A DNA stretch of 51,909 nt, from NCBI RefSeq assembly GCF_003049505.1, contig NZ_PYWN01000075.1, positions 1-51,909 of the forward strand, in the 5' to 3' direction. This stretch comes from Metasolibacillus meyeri (GTDB lineage: Bacteria > Bacillota > Bacilli > Bacillales_A > Planococcaceae). The notes below the pieces were generated by a model. It had not been told where the DNA came from, did no database searches, and saw only the letters and a list, made by a program, of their open reading frames with translations. Made by a program: the position numbers and the translations under genes. Below are positions 16,193 to 25,416 of this stretch, one piece after another. The stretch's first letter is position 1. Each line of letters starts with the position of its first letter.

Positions 16193-18004
16193 TTAACCTA
16201 CCATCGAAGCATAAATACCCTTTTGCGCAATAAGTTCCTCTTGTGAACCTGACTCAACAAGTTCCCCTTTTTGCATAACAAAGACGACATCTGCATTGCG
16301 AATCGTATTTAAGCGATGCGCAATGACAAAGCTTGTACGCCCTTTCATCAGCACTTCAAGCGCCTCTTGAATTTTCATTTCCGTTACTGTGTCGATGCTG
16401 CTCGTTGCTTCATCTAATAATAAAATAACAGGATCTGCTACGAAGGCCCGCGCAATCGATAATAATTGCTTCTGCCCTTGTGATATTTCACTTCCATCGG
16501 CTGTTAATAATGTGTTATAGCCTTGTGGTAATTGCCTAATAAAATCATGTGCATTCGCCTTTTTAGCTGCTTCTTCAATCTCTTCATCTGTGGCATCTAA
16601 GCGTCCGTAGCGAATATTTTCATAAACCGTTGCCTCGAATAAAAAAGGTTCCTGTAAGACGAAAGCCATTTGACTACGCAATGCTTCACGCGTAAAATCA
16701 CGCACGTCAATTCCATCAAACAATACCGCCCCTTCATTTGTATCATAAAAGCGAGAAATTAGCTGCATAATTGTTGTCTTCCCAGCACCTGTCGCTCCAA
16801 CTAGAGCTGCTGTCTGCCCTGGGCTCACAGAAAAGCTGACATTATTTAATGTATGCTCATCCTCTGCCTGCTCATATTTAAATGACACATTTTGAAAAGC
16901 TACTGCTCCTTTTAACTGCTGCTCCTTAGCAATATGACCTGTCTCTACTTCATCGTTCTCATCCATAATTGCAAACACACGCTCTGCCCCTGCGATAGCA
17001 GATAAAACCGTATTAAATTGATTGGCTAAATCATTTAATGGGCGTGTAAACTGACGAGAATATTCGGTAAAAATAACAATCATGCCAATTGAGGCATGTC
17101 CATTCAAAGCAAGCAAGCCCCCAACACCTGCTACAACCGCAAAGCTGACGTTATTCAACGCGTGCATTACTTTTGGAATATAGCCTGAATACGACAGCGC
17201 CCAAAAGCCAACTAGTCTTAAGCGAGCACTTTTCTCTTGGAATTCCTCTTTTACGCGTTCCTCCTGTGAAAATGCTTTAACAATACGCTGTCCTGATATC
17301 GTTTCCTCAATCATCCCATTCAGTGCACCAACTGCTGCCTGCTGTTCCTTAAAAAGCTTACCTGTTCTACGCGTAATCCAACGCATTGCGATAAACATGG
17401 CAGGAATAATAATCATTGTTAAAAAAGTTAGCAAGGGGCTTAAATACAGCATCACTACTACAGTTCCCGTTAACGTTAGCACACTAGAAAACACTTGAAT
17501 AAATGCGCTATTTAATGTCGCACTGACTGTCTCAATATCATTCGTTGCACGGCTCATTAACTCCCCATGCTGTCTTTTATCAAAAAAGCTAATTGGCAGA
17601 CGTAAAAATTTATTAAAAACGCCTACACGCATACGATAAATAGTTTGCTGTGCAATACCAATCATCCAATAGTTTTGTAAGTAGAGCGATATAGAAAGGA
17701 TGATATAAATAGCAATTAAAACACCAATCATGAATAATATGCCATCAAAATTGCCTGGCACAATATAGTCGTCAATCATTTTCCCAATTAAAAATGGACC
17801 GACTAATGCTAAAGCAGAACTAATAACAACCATCAAAAGCACCATAACTAATAGGAAGCGCTGCTCATCAACAATTTTCCAAATACGCGCTAATACCGAC
17901 TTCCAATTATTTGCTCGTGGTCCTTTTTGCTTCTTCGGTTTTTGCTGTAAATCTTCCTTTGTTAATACACGCTCGTAGCCAAAAGGTTTTTCAAGGAATT
18001 TCAT
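16193..18004 (-). CDS. ABC exporter half-transporter, YfiC-like (heterodimer subunit with catalytic Walker B)
   Basis: A 603-residue membrane-ATPase fusion: a six-helix exporter domain (about 45-330) followed by a nucleotide-binding domain. Walker A is ALVGATGAGKTT, Walker B is ILLLDEATSSID with the catalytic Glu present, and the H-loop is VIAHRLN. The signature is EISQGQ instead of LSGGQ. This is the mirror of its partner, so the pair forms one canonical and one degenerate ATP site, as in other heterodimeric exporters such as BmrCD or TM287/288. Length (603) fits B. subtilis YfiC. The gene overlaps the upstream subunit by ATGA (18001-18004). Probable role: multidrug or lipid-like export; substrate not assignable. 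Confidence 0.9.
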   Translation of the reverse strand: MKFLEKPFGYERVLTKEDLQQKPKKQKGPRANNWKSVLARIWKIVDEQRFLLVMVLLMVVISSALALVGPFLIGKMIDDYIVPGNFDGILFMIGVLIAIYIILSISLYLQNYWMIGIAQQTIYRMRVGVFNKFLRLPISFFDKRQHGELMSRATNDIETVSATLNSAFIQVFSSVLTLTGTVVVMLYLSPLLTFLTMIIIPAMFIAMRWITRRTGKLFKEQQAAVGALNGMIEETISGQRIVKAFSQEERVKEEFQEKSARLRLVGFWALSYSGYIPKVMHALNNVSFAVVAGVGGLLALNGHASIGMIVIFTEYSRQFTRPLNDLANQFNTVLSAIAGAERVFAIMDENDEVETGHIAKEQQLKGAVAFQNVSFKYEQAEDEHTLNNVSFSVSPGQTAALVGATGAGKTTIMQLISRFYDTNEGAVLFDGIDVRDFTREALRSQMAFVLQEPFLFEATVYENIRYGRLDATDEEIEEAAKKANAHDFIRQLPQGYNTLLTADGSEISQGQKQLLSIARAFVADPVILLLDEATSSIDTVTEMKIQEALEVLMKGRTSFVIAHRLNTIRNADVVFVMQKGELVESGSQEELIAQKGIYASMVG

Positions 18005-19725
18005 AGCTCATCCCCCTGTTCCTGCTGTGATTGTGCAATTTTTTTATATAACTCACTCGTTTGTAAAAGCTCATCATGGCTACCGAAGCCTACAACGCGC
18101 CCCGCATCCAAAAGCAAAATACGATCAGCTCCACGCGCTGTGCGAATTTTCTGTGTCACAACGAGCATCGTTGCACGTTCTTCCTCTAAAGCAGCCCATA
18201 AAGCAGCCTCTGTTTTTACATCTAGTGCAGATGTACTATCATCCAGTATTAATATTTGCGATTTGCGAATCAAAGCACGCGCAATCGACAAACGCTGTTT
18301 TTGCCCACCAGATAAATTCACACCTTTTTGCCCCACACGTGTCTCATAAGCATTTGGGAAGCTTTCTACAGATTCATGTATTTGTGCCTGTGTCGCTGCT
18401 GCTTCTACTTCGGTTAAACTAGCATCGACTTTCCCCCAGCTAACATTTTCCAAGATTGAGCCTGTGAAAAGCAAGGATTGCTGCGGTACAAAGCCAATCA
18501 TCGCACGCAAATCATCCAAATCCCATGCTTTCACATCACGTCCATTTACAAATACTCGCCCATCTGTTGCTTCATAAAAACGAGGAATTAAATTGAGCAA
18601 TGTCGATTTTCCAGCACCTGTCGCCCCCATAATTGCTAGCTTCTCCCCTTGCTTTACATCAAACGATACATTATGTATGACATTTTGCTTAGCATTATAA
18701 GCAAAAGATACATTTTCAAAACGCACTGTCCCTAATTCAGATTCATTAAATTCTAGCGCCTGTCCTGTGCGAACTTCAAGCCCATCCTCAACAAGTAAAA
18801 TTTCCTCCATGCGCTCCGACGATGCCTTCGCACGTGCAAAGGCGATAATGATGAAGGCAAACATTGAAAACGAACCTGTCATACGCATCGCATAATTGAC
18901 GATGGCAATTAAATCACCTACTTGTGCATTGCTGTTGCTCACCTCATTTGCGCCAAACCAAAGCACTGCTAGCAAGCTTAAGTTCATGATTAATAGTAAA
19001 ATTGGCATAATGAGCTCCATCGTACGCAAAGCTTTTACCGTATCGATTTTTAAAGCCTCTGCTACCTTATTAAAGCGGCTTGCCTCATAGTGCCCTCGCA
19101 TATAAGCTTTCACTAAGCGCATTGCCTGTAAGCTTTCTTGTAACACACGATTCACGCGGTCAAGGCGCCCTTGCACCTTACTAAAATAGGCCACGCCTCG
19201 CTTGACCATAATCGCTAAAAAAATGACTAAAATTGGTGCACCAATCATTAAAAACATCGCGATTTTCGCATTAACGATAAACGCCATCACCATGCTTCCG
19301 ACTACCGCAAGCGGCGCTCTTAGCATAATGCGTAAGCTCATGAAAAAGACGTTTTGAACTTGCGTAATATCACTCGTTAAACGAGTAATTAAGCTTGAAG
19401 TGGGAAACTTTAAATAGGTTGCCATTGTAAATGACTGAATTCTACTAAATAAAGCATTACGTAAATCATAGCTAAAACTTTGTGCAGCATGTGAAGCAAA
19501 ATAAGAGTTAGTAATTCCTACTACTAACGCCAATATCGATAGTGCAAACATCACTAAACCCCAGTACCATATTGCTTGTCCATCCTGCGCTAAAATCCCA
19601 TCATCCACTATCTTCGCCATAATCAATGGTTGCGCCAGCTCCACGAATAATTCAATTAACATTAAAATAAGCGCAATTATAGCAGGCCATTTATATGGCT
19701 TCACATAAGAAAATACCGTTTTCAT
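18001..19725 (-). CDS. ABC exporter half-transporter, YfiB-like (heterodimer subunit with degenerate Walker B)
   Basis: A 574-residue half-transporter: six membrane helices (about 15-300), then a nucleotide-binding domain with Walker A AIMGATGAGKST and canonical signature NLSGGQKQR. The residue after the Walker B aspartate is Asp rather than Glu (ILILDDSTSALD). The switch histidine is replaced by Gln (VVTQKIRTA). The consensus ATP site of the heterodimer is therefore made by this signature with the Walker motifs of the second subunit. AAGGGG lies upstream of the ATG. It is the first gene of the two-gene operon, possibly extended to the GNAT gene. Confidence 0.9.
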   Translation of the reverse strand: MKTVFSYVKPYKWPAIIALILMLIELFVELAQPLIMAKIVDDGILAQDGQAIWYWGLVMFALSILALVVGITNSYFASHAAQSFSYDLRNALFSRIQSFTMATYLKFPTSSLITRLTSDITQVQNVFFMSLRIMLRAPLAVVGSMVMAFIVNAKIAMFLMIGAPILVIFLAIMVKRGVAYFSKVQGRLDRVNRVLQESLQAMRLVKAYMRGHYEASRFNKVAEALKIDTVKALRTMELIMPILLLIMNLSLLAVLWFGANEVSNSNAQVGDLIAIVNYAMRMTGSFSMFAFIIIAFARAKASSERMEEILLVEDGLEVRTGQALEFNESELGTVRFENVSFAYNAKQNVIHNVSFDVKQGEKLAIMGATGAGKSTLLNLIPRFYEATDGRVFVNGRDVKAWDLDDLRAMIGFVPQQSLLFTGSILENVSWGKVDASLTEVEAAATQAQIHESVESFPNAYETRVGQKGVNLSGGQKQRLSIARALIRKSQILILDDSTSALDVKTEAALWAALEEERATMLVVTQKIRTARGADRILLLDAGRVVGFGSHDELLQTSELYKKIAQSQQEQGDEL

Positions 19726-20135
19726 CTCAACACCCCTTACTACTCTTTACAACACACCTTTCAGTATGCCTACTAAACTTAAACAGTAAAACACCCACTT
19801 GAGTTAATCATAGCTTTTGACGATTGGTCTATTTTATTTTGTAATCCGAAATATAATTATGCCACAATATTCTTAAAAATTAAACTTTACTCCATTAAAT
19901 CACCCTATAGTACATATGAAATAAAGAAACTTACACATTTTTTAGAAATTACGCTCTCTTGTTATCTCCGAAATAAACATCAGTAGCACTTTTTAGAATA
20001 TTTTTTTAAAATACATCCACATACCGTTTCAAAAGATATATAATAGACTCAATTAGGAAAATTCTATTCATACTTTATACCTAAACAATTAATAGGCATT
20101 CCCTTTAAATATATAAATAGAGGAGGATTATTCAT
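19726..20135. other. Divergent intergenic region between exporter and c-di-GMP genes
   Basis: AT-rich, with no open reading frame of note and no riboswitch fold I recognise. A TATAAT box occurs at about 20038-20043, roughly 90 bases before the PAS-GGDEF-EAL start, but no good -35 sits 17 bases upstream. The GAGGAGG ribosome site lies at 20119-20125. Regulation of either gene cannot be read here. Confidence 0.5.
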
Positions 20136-22145
20136 ATGAAAAAATTACAATTACATAAAGTCACTAAAGAACTATTAAATCAAACACAGTTCCCTTCCTT
20201 TATTATTAATAAGCGCGGTTACTTATTGGAGTGGTCATCTGCTTGTGAAAATTTATTTGGCTATGAGGCGCAGGATTTTTCTTCTCAGTCGGCTATATTT
20301 ACTGAGCAGTTATTCTCAATCGCTTCTCCTCATATTTACGAGGCAATTTTAAATAGTAATGTGGCATTAAAGCTCGAATCATTGCAACTAGTTACAAAGA
20401 ACGAGCAACTATTAGAAATGGCACTAATGACATCACCCTGTCAATTTGAGGAACAACAAGGCATACAAGTTACTTGCATCCCAATGAAAAATATTCGTAC
20501 CTTCCAACACGACAATGATACGCTTGTCCATTTAAAAAATAGTATTATGTCTTATTTCATGGTCGTGACACTTGATTATGAAGGGCTTATTACACAATGT
20601 AATGACTTATTTTTAAAAACAAGTCACTGGACGCCAAAGCGTGTTATTGGAAAATCTTTTTGGCAATTATTCCCTAAATCCTCAACCGGTGTGCAAGCTG
20701 CTGAAGAAATTTGGGAAACAATACAAAAGGGGAACGTATGGCAAGGTGAGGCTGAAAAGATAACAAAGGACGGTATGCTCTATTGGACCGATTTACTCGC
20801 AATCCCTATAACAGGGAATCGTTCCTTCCTACTAATCGAAAAAGACATTACAAACGAAAAAACGATACAATTACAGCTTGAAAAGATTGCCTATATCGAT
20901 ACAGAAACAGGCTTTATGAATGTACATCGTTTAGAGCACTCAATCAACGAAATGATAAAAGAAGAGCGCCGTTTCTCCTTTGTCTATATCAGCATCGATA
21001 AATTTTATACATTAAAGGGCTTATCAGAATTCAACGCAGCACAAAGCCTAGCTAGAGATTTTGCTAAACGCATTAAAATGTATTTCCAAGACAGTACAGT
21101 TGCACGTATTGATGCGAGTGATTTTGTTGTGATTACCCCTTTACCTGAATGGTTTATTCAAGGGTTTTTATCTTATTTACAACAAAATCCTATTTATAAT
21201 GATAATATTGCAGTTCCACTTTCAATTAGTGGTAGCATTACGCGCTTCCCAGAGGATCAATTAACATTTGCTCAAATGATGAAAGCTTCTGTTCAAACAA
21301 TTACAAATGTTAGAAAGGCTGGAGGCAATAGCATTATGTCGCTCTCTAACGAGGCACATAAGGCTTTAAGCCGACAAGCTTTAATTGAAAAGCGCCTTCT
21401 TTTGGCACTTGATCAGAAAAATTTAAATGTTCTCTATCAACCACAGCTTGATATGCATACGGGGAAAATTATAGCGGCTGAGGCACTTGTTCGTTGGATG
21501 GATGAGGAAATTGGGGTTGTCACACCAGATGAACTCATACCGATAGCAGAAGAAACAGGATTGATTCACTCGATTGGTTCATTTGTCTTAGAACAGGCGT
21601 GTCAGCAAGCTTTGACATGGCAAGATCAAGGTATTTCATTAAAAATTAGCATTAACGTTTCCATTCGCGAATTTCGGGATAAAAATATGGCCCGTTCTAT
21701 TTTAGAAACATTAGAGCGTACAAAATGCCCTGCAAATTTAATTCAAATTGAAATTACTGAGAAATTTGCTCTAGAAGCAGAAAGCGAAACAGCCATTATG
21801 AAGCAAATGCGCCAGCTAGAGCAAGAAGGCATCGTTTTTGTGCTTGATGATTTCGGTACAGGCTACGCCTCTTTCCGCTATATGCAGCTACTGCCTTTAA
21901 AAACGGTAAAAATCGACGCAACATTTATCCGAGCAATGACGCAATCTGAAAAAACAGAGCAGCTCGTACGTGGGATTATACAACTTGCAAAATCGATGCA
22001 GCTTATCGTGTTAGCTGAAGGTGTTGAAACTGCTGAGCAATTTAAATTACTAAAGGACTTCGGCTGTGATTTAGTACAAGGTTATTATGTATGCAAGCCA
22101 ACAACAGCAAATGATGTAAAAGGGCTCTATCATCAAAAGCTATAA
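20136..22145 (+). CDS. PAS-PAS-degenerate GGDEF-EAL c-di-GMP phosphodiesterase
   Basis: A 669-residue cytoplasmic signalling protein. Two PAS domains (about 15-115 and 130-240) precede a GGDEF domain (about 250-405) and an EAL domain (about 415-665). The GGDEF active-site loop reads RIDASDF (324-330), so diguanylate cyclase activity should be absent. EAL-domain residues are complete: EAL at 449-451, Asn507 in NVSI, Glu539 in EITE, DDFGTGYAS at 571-579, Lys592/Asp594 in VKID and Glu628/Glu631 in AEGVETAEQF. It should hydrolyse c-di-GMP, with the PAS pair as sensory input and the dead GGDEF perhaps binding GTP allosterically. No membrane segment is seen. It has no operon partner. Confidence 0.92.
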   Translation: MKKLQLHKVTKELLNQTQFPSFIINKRGYLLEWSSACENLFGYEAQDFSSQSAIFTEQLFSIASPHIYEAILNSNVALKLESLQLVTKNEQLLEMALMTSPCQFEEQQGIQVTCIPMKNIRTFQHDNDTLVHLKNSIMSYFMVVTLDYEGLITQCNDLFLKTSHWTPKRVIGKSFWQLFPKSSTGVQAAEEIWETIQKGNVWQGEAEKITKDGMLYWTDLLAIPITGNRSFLLIEKDITNEKTIQLQLEKIAYIDTETGFMNVHRLEHSINEMIKEERRFSFVYISIDKFYTLKGLSEFNAAQSLARDFAKRIKMYFQDSTVARIDASDFVVITPLPEWFIQGFLSYLQQNPIYNDNIAVPLSISGSITRFPEDQLTFAQMMKASVQTITNVRKAGGNSIMSLSNEAHKALSRQALIEKRLLLALDQKNLNVLYQPQLDMHTGKIIAAEALVRWMDEEIGVVTPDELIPIAEETGLIHSIGSFVLEQACQQALTWQDQGISLKISINVSIREFRDKNMARSILETLERTKCPANLIQIEITEKFALEAESETAIMKQMRQLEQEGIVFVLDDFGTGYASFRYMQLLPLKTVKIDATFIRAMTQSEKTEQLVRGIIQLAKSMQLIVLAEGVETAEQFKLLKDFGCDLVQGYYVCKPTTANDVKGLYHQKL

Positions 22146-22147
22146 AG

Positions 22148-22190
22148 CAAAACAAGCACGTGAAATCACTTTGATTTCATGTGCTTGTTC
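22148..22190. terminator. Bidirectional terminator between c-di-GMP and ThrE genes
   Basis: AACAAGCACGTGAAATCA (22151-22168) pairs with TGATTTCATGTGCTTGTT with one wobble and a three-base loop, flanked by A/T-rich sequence, in the 54-base convergent gap. Confidence 0.85.
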
Positions 22191-22198
22191 CATGTTTT

Positions 22199-22672
22199 CT
22201 ACCTTTTCACTTTCACAAACGATTGAATCGAAGTCTTTCCTTTACGCAGCATACGGAATAAGATTTGCATAATGACTTCTGCAAATACGAGACCCATTGC
22301 AATTGCACCAGAAATCATCAAAACGCGCATTCCATTTTGCATACCTAACGCATAATCCAGCTCAACGATATTGCGCATTGTATTATAAGCAACTCCTCCT
22401 GGAACAAGCGGAATGATGCCGGATACACTATAAACAATCATTGGCATACGGAATTTCCTTGCGAGAGCCATCGCTAAAATCGCTACAACGAATGCTCCTG
22501 CAAAGGAAGCCCTCACCTCATCTACTCCATTAATACCAAGCTCATAGTAAATTAACCAACCAATCGCACCAACAATCCCGCAATATGGGATGGCCTTAAC
22601 AGGAGCATTAAAAATAACACCGAAACAAGCTGTTGCAATAAAACTAAAAATTAATTGAATTACATACTCCAT
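22199..22672 (-). CDS. Threonine/serine exporter small subunit (ThrE C-terminal half, DUF3815/YjjB type)
   Basis: A 157-residue membrane protein with four or five helices and the family-typical VSGIIPLVPGGVAYNTMRNIV stretch (about residues 83-103). In ThrE of Corynebacterium the two halves are one polypeptide; here this is the short half encoded separately. It follows the larger half by 13 bases, with GGAGGGG before its ATG. Together they form an exporter for threonine or serine, or in some Gram-negatives (YjjPB) succinate. Which substrate applies is not decidable from sequence. Confidence 0.88.
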   Translation of the reverse strand: MEYVIQLIFSFIATACFGVIFNAPVKAIPYCGIVGAIGWLIYYELGINGVDEVRASFAGAFVVAILAMALARKFRMPMIVYSVSGIIPLVPGGVAYNTMRNIVELDYALGMQNGMRVLMISGAIAMGLVFAEVIMQILFRMLRKGKTSIQSFVKVKR

Positions 22673-22685
22673 CTATTCCCCTCCA

Positions 22686-23438
22686 TTACCATGCCATCAC
22701 CAGTGCAATACCTGCACCGATTGCAGATGCTGTTAAAAAAGCTTCGGCTCCCTTTGCCATACCTGCCGTAAAATGCCCTGCCATTAAATCACGCACTGCA
22801 TTTGTAATAAGAAGACCCGGTACGAGCGGCATAACAGACCCGATAATAATTTTATCTACCTGTGTTCCATATCCAAAGGAAAGCGCTAAAGAAGCAATCG
22901 TTCCTACAGCAAGCGTTGCAACGAACTCTGAGAAAAACTTCACTCGCGATAGCCTTTGCATGACCGTCACGATATACTGTCCTGCGCCCCCTGCAATAAA
23001 GGCTGCTGGCATATCTCCCCATATCCCACCAAATAATATTAAAAAACTAATACTAGCGAAGGAGGCTGCTAACACTTGCAAAATAACAGGCAGGAAATAA
23101 TTTGTCTTTTGTATCGTATTTAACTCGTCATAGGCCTCTTCTAATGTTATGATGTGAGATGTAAGCTTTCGCGACACATTATTAACAAGTGCAATACGAT
23201 GTAAGTCCGTAACTCTTGTCGAAATAGCTGAAATACGCGTTGGCTGTGTTTTACCAAGAGAAAAAATAATACCTGTCGGAGTTACATAGCTTTGGGCGTC
23301 GTTCATATTTTGTGAGCGAGCCATTCGTAGCATTGTATCCTCCACTCGATATGTTTCTGCTCCACTTTCCATCATAATGCGACCAGCCAATAGAAAACAA
23401 TCAATGGCTAGTTCGTTTTGCTGGGGCTTCTCTATCAT
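22686..23438 (-). CDS. Threonine/serine exporter large subunit (ThrE N-terminal half, DUF1212/YjjP type)
   Basis: A 250-residue protein. A soluble N-terminal segment (about 1-115) carries the conserved AGRIMMESGAETYRVEDTM motif and VTPTGIIFS. About five membrane helices follow, with PLVPGLLITNAVRDLMAGHF (about 207-226) corresponding to the PxVPG motif of the partner. GGGAGG is about 8 bases before the ATG. It is the promoter-proximal gene of the two-gene operon. Family proteins export threonine/serine, protecting against excess or supporting amino-acid balance. Confidence 0.9.
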   Translation of the reverse strand: MIEKPQQNELAIDCFLLAGRIMMESGAETYRVEDTMLRMARSQNMNDAQSYVTPTGIIFSLGKTQPTRISAISTRVTDLHRIALVNNVSRKLTSHIITLEEAYDELNTIQKTNYFLPVILQVLAASFASISFLILFGGIWGDMPAAFIAGGAGQYIVTVMQRLSRVKFFSEFVATLAVGTIASLALSFGYGTQVDKIIIGSVMPLVPGLLITNAVRDLMAGHFTAGMAKGAEAFLTASAIGAGIALVMAW

Positions 23439-23804
23439 CGTTCAAACCTCCCTTGGTATTTTAACTTAACTAACTGCAAAACCTACCTGTTCTATTAATA
23501 TTATCTTGATTCCGCAATATTGTCTGTTGCCAAAAAGAAATGTTACATATAGCATACTTCTACCTTAATAGGTGATGAACTGCTGAATAACTGACGAATG
23601 TCACAGATTTTGCACAGAAGTTTTTTGAGCGCACTCGCAAGACTCTGGGCGAAAGTTATCTAAGATGAATTTTACATTTAATTGCATCTAATAATACTTT
23701 GCCATCTACTAAATTTAAATAATCAACATTTTTTAAAAATTTGTCGTCTTTTTTCAACGCTTATTCGTCTATATTTTATAACAGAAAGGAGTCCTTAAAG
23801 CAAC
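23439..23804. other. Divergent intergenic region upstream of ThrE operon and pdaC-like gene
   Basis: No reading frame or RNA element recognised. The right end is T-rich with possible weak promoter boxes for the deacetylase gene. AGAAAGGAG (23784-23792) is its ribosome site at an unusually long distance, about 12 bases from the ATG. Confidence 0.45.
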
Positions 23805-25241
23805 ATGAAAAATGAACGTAAAAAAAGACGTGGACCATGGATTGACCTCCTTCTTATTGGGGCAATCATCGTTTTAGCAGCAGCCGTTATATTCTTTACC
23901 ATCATTAACCCAGAATCAAAATTCCAACAGGTTGATGAACCCGAACAAACTGAATCAAATACAGTACAAGGTGAAATAACAGAAAGTCAATCTAGCTTTC
24001 CTGGTATTCGTATTGTAACAGATATTTCAAACGATAAAATCATGCCGTATGCGATTCAGTACCCTCAATCTACTTCAGATTCATTTAATGAAGCTGTAAC
24101 AAATTTTATTACCGCTTCAAAAGAACATTACATAGCGGAAATGCGTTTAGAAAAAAATGTAGATAGTAATGAAATCGAGCCTGGTGAATTGAATATTATT
24201 TTTGAAACATATCCATATAAAGAGCATTATTACTCGTTCGTTTTAAAGAAAAAACTACGGACAAACAGTAGTGAAAAAACGACAGCAACAACATATTTTT
24301 ATAACAATGAAACTGGTGAACTATTAGATATACGTGCTATTTTAGGAGAGGACCTAAAAAATTTAGAAGTACTTTCAACACATATTCGTTCACAGATTAC
24401 AGATAGTGTCGAGTTTGAAGGACATTTATTAGAAGAGGAAATGCTAGCAAAAACCGAACCGAAATGGAAATTATTCCAGCGCTTTTCTATCCAAAATGAA
24501 GCTTTAGTGTTATATTTCGATTCAGGCGAGATTGCGAGCGCTGACCTAGGCATCTCCACTGTCACAACTTCACTTTCATATATTAATCCCATTCTTGCCG
24601 AGCAATTTCAAGAACAAATGGTCGGTACGGAAACGATTGTATCTGGACAAGACACATCGAACAATGGCGCTGAGCAAGATCATATTAAACGTGTTGCCTT
24701 AACATTCGATGATGGACCTGACCCTAAAGTAACGAGACATGTTTTACAGCTTTTAGAGCAATATAATGCCAAAGCAACCTTCTTTATGCTTGGTAGCCGT
24801 GTACAGTACTATCCTGAAATTGTTCAAGAGGTATATGATGCAGGTCATGAAGTAGGCAATCACACTTGGAGTCATCCTGTTTTAACAAAACTTACCTCCA
24901 AGCAAGTATTATCAGAGTATAATTCGACAGAGCAAGCAATCCAGCAAGCAATTGGACAATCAGCTACTGTATTCCGCCCTCCCTACGGTGCAACAAATCA
25001 GCGCGTTAATGGACTAATTCCAATCCCTGTTGTCAATTGGACAATTGATACATTAGATTGGAAACACCGCGATGCAAAGCAGCTACTGCCAATTATTAAA
25101 AACCACATGCATAACAATGCGATTATTTTAATGCATGATATCCATGTTTCGACTGCTGAGGGATTAGAAGATGTATTGCAATATTTGAGCGAGGAAGGCT
25201 ATACATTCGTTACAGTTAGTGAAATATTGAAATATCGTTAA
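23805..25241 (+). CDS. Membrane-anchored polysaccharide deacetylase (PdaC-like)
   Basis: A 478-residue cell-surface enzyme. An uncleaved signal-anchor helix (about 13-34) is followed by an Asp/Glu/Thr-rich linker, a DUF4163/DUF3298-like region (about 65-270) and a NodB deacetylase domain (about 294-478). Catalytic and metal residues are visible: Asp302-Asp303 in TFDDGPD, His353 and His357 in GNHTWSHP, the RPPYGATN motif from Arg391 and His444 in ILMHDIH. This domain order and length fit PdaC of B. subtilis, which deacetylates peptidoglycan MurNAc and confers lysozyme resistance. The same substrate is inferred. It is a single-gene unit with a strong terminator. Confidence 0.9.
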   Translation: MKNERKKRRGPWIDLLLIGAIIVLAAAVIFFTIINPESKFQQVDEPEQTESNTVQGEITESQSSFPGIRIVTDISNDKIMPYAIQYPQSTSDSFNEAVTNFITASKEHYIAEMRLEKNVDSNEIEPGELNIIFETYPYKEHYYSFVLKKKLRTNSSEKTTATTYFYNNETGELLDIRAILGEDLKNLEVLSTHIRSQITDSVEFEGHLLEEEMLAKTEPKWKLFQRFSIQNEALVLYFDSGEIASADLGISTVTTSLSYINPILAEQFQEQMVGTETIVSGQDTSNNGAEQDHIKRVALTFDDGPDPKVTRHVLQLLEQYNAKATFFMLGSRVQYYPEIVQEVYDAGHEVGNHTWSHPVLTKLTSKQVLSEYNSTEQAIQQAIGQSATVFRPPYGATNQRVNGLIPIPVVNWTIDTLDWKHRDAKQLLPIIKNHMHNNAIILMHDIHVSTAEGLEDVLQYLSEEGYTFVTVSEILKYR

Positions 25242-25250
25242 TTATTTAAG

Positions 25251-25291
25251 GGTGTCTAAAAAGCAAGCTAGCGTATTGCTTTTTAGACACC
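25251..25291 (+). terminator. Terminator of the deacetylase gene
   Basis: GGTGTCTAAAAAGCAA (25251-25266) and TTGCTTTTTAGACACC (25276-25291) form a perfect 16-base stem with a 9-base loop, followed by TTTTAC. Confidence 0.85.
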
Positions 25292-25374
25292 TTTTACTAA
25301 CCCTTTAAAGAGGTTTCTTTTTAATTTCCAACAATTATTCATTCATTTTACATTCGTCTTCCTATACGTAGAAA

Positions 25375-25412
25375 AACTACTTGCTCCAAGAATAAACTTG
25401 AAACAAGTAGTA
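25375..25412 (-). terminator. Terminator of the beta-propeller gene
   Basis: ACTACTTG and CAAGTAGT arms surround a loop that itself contains an internal CAAG/CTTG pair; on the minus strand the stem is followed by TTTTTCTA. It starts just after the gene's stop codon. Confidence 0.7.
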
Positions 25413-25416
25413 ATGT

